Below, in pieces: positions 59,801-64,000 of a stretch of DNA of 64,000 nt. The notes beneath the pieces are model-generated. The model made no database searches. It saw nothing but the letters and a program-made list of their open reading frames with translations, and was not told the origin of the DNA. The DNA is from Castellaniella sp034674885 (GTDB lineage Bacteria > Pseudomonadota > Gammaproteobacteria > Burkholderiales > Burkholderiaceae_B). The translations under genes and the position numbers were made by a program. The stretch lies in the NCBI RefSeq assembly GCF_034674885.1, contig NZ_JAUCDS010000005.1, positions 1-64,000 of the forward strand, written 5' to 3'. The number at the start of each line of letters is the position of its first letter. Position 1 is the first letter of the stretch.

Positions 59801-60635
59801 GGCCTGGCAGGCGCTGTCGAAAATCACGGGACGCGACCACACGCACCTGATCCGGTCCAGCGAACATGAAAAGATCCGCTTTCGCGACATCCAGGCGCAG
59901 CCGCGCAAGATCCTGACCTCGCCTACGTGGTCGGGCATCGAATCCGACAAGGTCAGCTACAGCGCGGGCTACACCAATGTGCATGAACTGATCCCCTGGC
60001 GCACCTTGACCGGCCGCCAGGAGCTCTACCAGGATCACCCCTGGATGCGCGATTTCGGCGAGGCGCTGTGCGTGTATCGGCCGCCGGTGGATACCAAGAC
60101 CATCAAGCCCATGCTGGATAAGAAATTCAGCAACGGCGAACCGCACGTGGTCCTGAACTTCATCACGCCGCACCAGAAATGGGGCATCCATTCCACCTAT
60201 TCCGACAACCTGATCATGCTGACGCTGTCGCGTGGCGGCCCCATCGTCTGGATGTCCGAAATCGACGCGGCCAAGGCCGGCATCGTGGACAACGACTGGA
60301 TCGAGGTCTTCAACGTCAACGGTGCCCTGGTGGCCCGCGCGGTGGTCAGTCAGCGAGTGCCCGAGGGCATGACCATGATGTATCACGCCCAGGAAAAAAT
60401 CGTGAACGTGCCGGGGTCGGAACTGACCGGCAAGCGCGGTGGCATCCACAATTCCGTGACGCGCACGGTCATCAAGCCCACCCACATGATCGGCGGTTAC
60501 GCCCAGCTGGCCTATGGCTTCAATTACTACGGCACGGTCGGATCGAACCGGGACGAATTCGTGGTGGTCCGCAAACTGAAGAAAGTCGATTGGATGGACG
60601 AAACGCACGAAGTATCCGTCCAGACGCAGGCCTAA
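56880..60635 (+). CDS. narG: respiratory nitrate reductase, molybdenum catalytic subunit
   Basis: A 1251-residue Mo-bisMGD protein with a GTG start (GGAG 9 bases upstream). The N-terminal FS0 [4Fe-4S] motif uses His50/Cys54/Cys58 (HGVNCTGSC) plus a later Cys in PRGCPRG. The Mo region FIMLWGSNVPQTRTPDAHF and the bisMGD-binding C-terminus are normal. It reduces nitrate to nitrite in the cytoplasm using electrons from NarH and NarI. The length matches the family. Confidence 0.98.
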   Translation: MSHFIDRLKYFSRQKEAFSNGHGNVVHEDRTWEDAYRNRWQHDKIVRSTHGVNCTGSCSWKIYVKGGIVTWETQQTDYPRTRPDMPNHEPRGCPRGATFSWYLYSANRVKYPMLRGRLARMWREQRKSLDAVQAWESIVTDPEKSRAYKSVRGLGGFVRSTWDEVNEIIAAANIHTIKRHGPDRIAGFSPIPAMSMVSYASGSRYLSLLGGSLLSFYDWYCDLPPSSPQTWGEQTDVSESADWYNSTFIMLWGSNVPQTRTPDAHFMVEARYRGAKVVSVFPDYAEGAKFGDLWIHPKQGTDAALALAMGHVVLKEFHLAGKSAYFDRYCRQYTDMPFLVRLVRQGDRYVPDRKLRAADFPDRLGQQNNPEWKTVACDEQTGEFIVPQGSIGFRWGQKDGEDAGKWNLDLKDARGQDVSPRLSLIGSHDEVVPVAFPYFGGVHHDYFKGTDHDEVLLRNLPVKRVQTAEGEVLVATVFDLFVANYGIDRGLGGDNVAASYDDDVPYTPAWQERITGVPREQVITVARQFADNADKTEGKSMVILGAGLNHWYHMDMAYRGIINLVSMCGCVGQSGGGWCHYVGQEKLRPQTGWTMLTFALDWLRPPRHMNGTSFFYAHTDQWRYEKLQVSELLSPLADASKYQGSLIDMNVRAERMGWLPTAPQLQTNPLQVVRDAQAAGMDPKEYAVQGLRDGKLKFACEDPDNPDNFPRNLFVWRSNILGSSGKGHEYFLKHLLGTQHGVQGKDLGEMGAGKPLEVNWHDQAPEGKLDLLVTLDFRMSTTCVYSDIVLPTATWYEKNDLNTSDMHPFIHPLSAAVDPIWESRSDWEIYKNLAKKFSELAVDADLPDEDLVLQPMQHDSPGELTDPYAVREWHKGECDLVPGKTMPNLMVVNRDYKNVYKRFTTLGPLAEKLGNGGKGISWDTKEEVEFLRKLNYAEREPGVGQGQPRIFTDIDACETVLTLAPETNGHVAMKAWQALSKITGRDHTHLIRSSEHEKIRFRDIQAQPRKILTSPTWSGIESDKVSYSAGYTNVHELIPWRTLTGRQELYQDHPWMRDFGEALCVYRPPVDTKTIKPMLDKKFSNGEPHVVLNFITPHQKWGIHSTYSDNLIMLTLSRGGPIVWMSEIDAAKAGIVDNDWIEVFNVNGALVARAVVSQRVPEGMTMMYHAQEKIVNVPGSELTGKRGGIHNSVTRTVIKPTHMIGGYAQLAYGFNYYGTVGSNRDEFVVVRKLKKVDWMDETHEVSVQTQA

Positions 60636-60647
60636 GGAGTCGCACCC

Positions 60648-62189
60648 ATGAAAATTCGCGCACAAGTCGCCATGGTCCTGAATCTGGACAAATGCATTGG
60701 CTGCCATACCTGTTCGATCACCTGCAAGAACGTCTGGACGTCTCGCGAAGGCATGGAATATGCCTGGTTCAACAACGTCGAGACCAAGCCTGGCGTGGGC
60801 TACCCCAAGGATTGGGAAAATCAGGACCGCTGGAACGGCGGCTGGCGCCGCAAGGCCAACGGCCGCATCGAACCGCGCCAGGGCGGCAAACTGAAGTTGC
60901 TGTCGCGCATCTTCGCCAACCCCAACCTGCCGCAGATCGACGACTACTACGAGCCCTTCACCTACGACTACGACTACCTGCAAAAGGCCCCGGAACGCAC
61001 GACGCCGCCCGTGGCCCGGCCGCGTTCTCTGATCACCGGCCAGCGCATGGAAAAGATCGAATGGGGGCCCAACTGGGAAGAAATCCTGGGCGGAGAGTTC
61101 TCCAAGCGGTCCAAGGACTACAACTTCGAAGCGGTGCAGAAAGACATCTACGGGCAGTTCGAGAACACCTTCATGATGTATCTGCCCCGGCTGTGCGAAC
61201 ACTGCCTGAACCCCACGTGCGTCGCCAGTTGTCCGTCGGGGTCGATCTACAAACGCGCCGAAGACGGTATCGTCCTGATCGACCAGGACAAGTGCCGGGG
61301 CTGGCGCATGTGCATTTCCGGCTGCCCGTACAAAAAAATCTACTACAACTGGAAGTCCGGCAAGGCGGAAAAGTGCATCTTCTGCTATCCCCGCATCGAA
61401 GCCGGCCAGCCCACGGTCTGTTCCGAGACCTGTGTCGGGCGCATCCGCTACCTTGGGGTGCTGCTGTACGATGCCGACGGCATCGAGGCCGCCGCCAGCG
61501 TGCCCAATGAAAAGGACCTGTATCAGGCCCAGTTGGACCTGTTCCTGGACCCGAACGACCCTGAGGTCCGCCGCCAGGCCCTGGCCGACGGCATCCCTGA
61601 AAACTGGCTGGACGCGGCCTGCAATTCGCCGGTCTACAAGATGGCGGTCGAATGGAAGATCGCCTTCCCGCTGCACCCGGAATACCGCACCCTGCCCATG
61701 GTCTGGTACGTGCCGCCGCTCTCGCCCATCCAGTCGGCGGCCAACAGCGGCCAGATCGGTTCTTTTGGCGAGATCCCGGACGTCAAATCCCTGCGCATCC
61801 CGCTGCGGTATCTGGCCAACCTGCTGACGGCTGGCGACGAGGCCCCGGTGGGCGTCGCGCTGGAACGCATGCTGGCGATGCGTGCCTTCATGCGGGCACG
61901 GTCCGTCGACCGCCAGGAACGGCACGACATCCTGGACCAGGTGGGATTGTCGCTGCATCAGGTCGAAGACATGCACCGCTATCTGGCCATCGCCAATTAC
62001 GAAGACCGCTTCGTGATTCCCACCGCGCATCGGGAAAATGCCGAAAACGCCTTCGAGATCCGGGGGGGCTGCGGGTTCACCTTCGGCAATGGCTGTTCGG
62101 GGGGCAGTTCCGATGGCTCTTTGTTTGGCAAGCCGCGCGGCAAGCGCAAGCCGTCGGTCGTATTTCTGGATCCGGCCAGGACCGCATGA
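60648..62189 (+). CDS. narH: respiratory nitrate reductase, iron-sulfur subunit
   Basis: A 513-residue protein with four Cys clusters: CIGCHTCSITC, CEHCLNPTCVASC, CRGWRMCISGC (Trp in the CxxW position, the mark of the [3Fe-4S] site) and CIFCYP...CSETC. It carries electrons from NarI haems to NarG. Begins 12 bases after narG. Confidence 0.98.
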   Translation: MKIRAQVAMVLNLDKCIGCHTCSITCKNVWTSREGMEYAWFNNVETKPGVGYPKDWENQDRWNGGWRRKANGRIEPRQGGKLKLLSRIFANPNLPQIDDYYEPFTYDYDYLQKAPERTTPPVARPRSLITGQRMEKIEWGPNWEEILGGEFSKRSKDYNFEAVQKDIYGQFENTFMMYLPRLCEHCLNPTCVASCPSGSIYKRAEDGIVLIDQDKCRGWRMCISGCPYKKIYYNWKSGKAEKCIFCYPRIEAGQPTVCSETCVGRIRYLGVLLYDADGIEAAASVPNEKDLYQAQLDLFLDPNDPEVRRQALADGIPENWLDAACNSPVYKMAVEWKIAFPLHPEYRTLPMVWYVPPLSPIQSAANSGQIGSFGEIPDVKSLRIPLRYLANLLTAGDEAPVGVALERMLAMRAFMRARSVDRQERHDILDQVGLSLHQVEDMHRYLAIANYEDRFVIPTAHRENAENAFEIRGGCGFTFGNGCSGGSSDGSLFGKPRGKRKPSVVFLDPARTA

Positions 62190-62200
62190 AGGAGCCCGCC

Positions 62201-62893
62201 ATGACGCATGCCTTGACTCTCGAAGACAGCTCCACCTTTTCCGTCCTGTCGGTGCTGCTGAGCTACCCCGAACAGGACTGGCTGGCCGCGCTGCCTGAAC
62301 TGTCCGACACCCTGCCGGCGCCTGCGCGGGATCGCCTGGACCCGCTGTTCGCCTATCTGCGCGGATTCGATGACGTGATCGATCTGCAGGAAGCCTACGT
62401 TGCGACCTTTGATCGGCGGGCCGCCCATTCCCTGCATCTGTTCGAACACGTGCATGGCGAGTCCCGGGACCGGGGCCAGGCCATGGTCGACCTGCAGCAG
62501 GAATATCTCAAGCACGGCCTGGAACCGGCCACGACCGAATTGCCGGACTATGTGCCGCTGTTCCTGGAGTTCCTGGGGCAGATTCCGCCCCAGGCCGCCG
62601 AGGACCTCTTGGGCGACGCCATCCACGTGCTGGCTCGCCTGGGCGACAAGCTGGCCGAATCGGACAGCCCCTACGCCAGCGTGTTCGCGCAGCTGCGGCT
62701 CATGACGGCGGTGCAGCCTGAAGTCCTGCCCGATCCCCCCGAAGGCGACATGGAAGAAACCATGATCACCTTCGGGCCGCAGGCCGACGGGACCGAGCCG
62801 CTGTTGATGCGCCGCCCCCGCGACGGCGCCCAACCCATTGTGTTCCATCCGCCGCGCGCACGAGCCGGCCATCCGAACGGCAGCCAGACCTGA
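62201..62893 (+). CDS. narJ: nitrate reductase assembly chaperone
   Basis: A 230-residue chaperone from ATG 62201, whose AAGGAG site overlaps the narH stop. The family segments FSVLSVLLSYPEQDWL, SLHLFEHVHGESRDRGQAMVDL and ELPDYVPLFLEFL are clear. NarJ binds apo-NarG and allows Mo-cofactor insertion; it is not part of the final enzyme. Confidence 0.96.
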   Translation: MTHALTLEDSSTFSVLSVLLSYPEQDWLAALPELSDTLPAPARDRLDPLFAYLRGFDDVIDLQEAYVATFDRRAAHSLHLFEHVHGESRDRGQAMVDLQQEYLKHGLEPATTELPDYVPLFLEFLGQIPPQAAEDLLGDAIHVLARLGDKLAESDSPYASVFAQLRLMTAVQPEVLPDPPEGDMEETMITFGPQADGTEPLLMRRPRDGAQPIVFHPPRARAGHPNGSQT

Positions 62894-62903
62894 GGAGACC
62901 ATC

Positions 62904-63593
62904 ATGAAAGACACACTTGATCTGTTCTTTTTCGGGGTGTACCCCTACATTGCCCTGACTGTGTTCTTCCTGGGCAGCCTGGTGCGCTTCGAGCGCGAAC
63001 AGTACACCTGGAAAAGCGATTCCAGCCAGTTGCTGCGTTCCGGGTCGCTGCGATGGGGCAGCAATCTGTTCCACATCGGGATCATTTCGCTGTTCTTCAC
63101 GCACCTGGTCGGGCTGCTGACGCCGCCCGCCGTCTACCATGCCTTTGGCGTCACCACGCATTTCAAGCAGTGGATGGCCATCGTCGTGGGGGCCGTCCTG
63201 GGTGTGGTCTGCCTGATCGGCCTGGTGATGCTGATCCATCGCCGTTGGTCGGAAATCCGCCTGCATCACAATTCCACGGTCTCGGATTGGGTCACGCTGC
63301 TGTGGATCCTGCTGGTGCTGGTCCTGGGCCTGATCTCGCTCTTCACCTCGGTGCAGCATACCGACGGGGCGGTCATGGTGCAGCTGGGCGACTGGGCGCA
63401 GCGCATCGTGACCTTCCGCGCCGGGGCAGTGGGCGCGCTGGTGGGCGTGCCGGGAATCTATCGCATTCACATGGTGCTGGGCATGACGCTGTTCGTGATC
63501 TTCCCCTTCACCCGTCTGGTGCACGTGTGGTCGGGCTTCGCTTCCGTCACCTACCTGGTGCGCCCCTGGCAACTGGTGCGTCCGCGCCGCTGA
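62904..63593 (+). CDS. narI: respiratory nitrate reductase, cytochrome b gamma subunit
   Basis: A 229-residue membrane protein with five helices. The four haem histidines are visible in NLFHIGIISLFFTHLVG and IHMVLGMTLFVIFPFTRLVHVWS. It oxidises quinol at the periplasmic side and hands electrons to NarH. GAGGAG precedes the ATG. Confidence 0.97.
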   Translation: MKDTLDLFFFGVYPYIALTVFFLGSLVRFEREQYTWKSDSSQLLRSGSLRWGSNLFHIGIISLFFTHLVGLLTPPAVYHAFGVTTHFKQWMAIVVGAVLGVVCLIGLVMLIHRRWSEIRLHHNSTVSDWVTLLWILLVLVLGLISLFTSVQHTDGAVMVQLGDWAQRIVTFRAGAVGALVGVPGIYRIHMVLGMTLFVIFPFTRLVHVWSGFASVTYLVRPWQLVRPRR

Positions 63594-63602
63594 GGATTGC
63601 TC

Positions 63603-64000
63603 ATGATCACTGTGAACGACGTCGTCATCGCCGAGGCCGATATCCTGGCCGAGGTGCCGAACCACGAACAGGAAGCCAACCCGCGTCTGGCTGCCGGGCA
63701 GGAACTGGTGCTGCGCGAACTGATCCGCCAGCGGGGCGGCGAACTGGACCTGAACGCCGATGGCGACGAGGCCCTTCTGGCTGCGGTGCTGACCGAAGAC
63801 GTGCGTACCCCGCAGGCCGACGAGGCCAGTTGCCGGCGCTACTATGACCAGCATCCCGATGAGTTCCGCGAAGGCGACCTGATCGAGGTCTGGCACATCC
63901 TGTTCCAGGCGACCTCGGGCCTGGACGTGCAGAAGCTGCGGTCTCGCGCCAATCTGCACCTGGCCGAACTGCATCGCCAGGGCTTGGGGGCGTTCGGCCA
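63603..64000 (+). CDS. PpiC-type peptidyl-prolyl isomerase, 3' end cut by window edge
   Basis: An open frame from ATG 63603, 132 codons to the window edge (MITVNDVVIAEADILAEVPNHE). The N-terminal helical segment (NPRLAAGQELVLRELIRQRG) and the start of a parvulin domain (FREGDLIEVWHILFQATSG) match the peptidyl-prolyl isomerase that follows narGHJI in many beta- and gammaproteobacteria. Likely helps fold or assemble the nitrate reductase. 9 bases after narI. Confidence 0.85.
   Translation, partial: MITVNDVVIAEADILAEVPNHEQEANPRLAAGQELVLRELIRQRGGELDLNADGDEALLAAVLTEDVRTPQADEASCRRYYDQHPDEFREGDLIEVWHILFQATSGLDVQKLRSRANLHLAELHRQGLGAFG

Noticed and set aside
57054..62030. 1658-codon open frame antisense to narG and narH
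   Set aside because: It is the GC-rich codon-position shadow of narGH; its translation is low-complexity (His, Gln, Arg, Asp-rich), has no family resemblance, and narG/narH are certain on the other strand.
1..64000. CRISPR arrays, insertion sequences, rRNA genes, integrons
   Set aside because: No regularly spaced identical repeats, transposase or integrase-like proteins, or rRNA sequence were seen on either strand.

Overview
The window is a 64 kb stretch of a GC-rich (mostly 60-65% by eye) bacterial chromosome with dense, short-spaced operons. The gene set (narK-narGHJI with a trailing PpiC-type isomerase, amino-acid ABC and TRAP importers, MsrPQ, YajQ, MocR and GlxA-type regulators) and the codon bias suggest a denitrifying or nitrate-respiring betaproteobacterium of the Alcaligenaceae (Castellaniella/Pusillimonas/Bordetella-like). 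This placement is inference from gene content; no rRNA gene is present.

Layout. 1-2.3 kb: a serine dehydratase (cut by the left edge) divergent from a GlxA-type AraC regulator, with a three-copy repeat between them. 2.3-4.7 kb: tRNA-Leu(CAA), a HigBA toxin-antitoxin pair, a self-contained 45-codon gene with its own promoter and terminator, and an HNH nuclease with a possible EVE/PUA-like front end; this looks like a small accessory island. 4.7-9 kb: aapJQMP general amino-acid importer. 9.1-12.7 kb: MFS exporter, ArsR regulator and ABC exporter. 12.8-16 kb: wrbA, msrPQ and a DUF2520 protein. 16-23.9 kb: housekeeping and transport genes (GATase, ferredoxin reductase-like protein, YajQ, AzlCD, a diguanylate cyclase, ung, MocR regulator and EamA exporter), including a truncated EamA remnant upstream of azlC.

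24-28.9 kb: a urate catabolism operon (membrane urate hydroxylase PuuD, NCS2 urate permease, an unusual tandem 5-hydroxyisourate hydrolase, a racemase-fold protein lacking both catalytic cysteines, and a GntR/FCD regulator). No OHCU decarboxylase is present. 28.9-31.2 kb: a cystine-type ABC importer. 31.3-38.5 kb: two membrane-bound c-di-GMP enzymes flanking the ovothiol enzyme OvoA. 38.5-44 kb: a DeoR-regulated ABC importer related to 2-aminoethylphosphonate systems, and an inositol-monophosphatase-family enzyme.

44-53.6 kb: a seven-gene catabolic operon (TRAP importer, glutamine-synthetase-like ligase, aldehyde dehydrogenase, Fe-alcohol dehydrogenase, M81 metallopeptidase) beside an EutR-like AraC regulator. 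Its promoter carries repeats phased at exactly 21 bp. I read it as a possible gamma-glutamylation route for ethanolamine or a related amino alcohol, with the M81 protein as candidate deglutamylase; this is the best candidate in the window for an undescribed system. 53.8-64 kb: serA, then an FNR-box promoter driving narK-narGHJI and a PpiC-type gene cut by the right edge.
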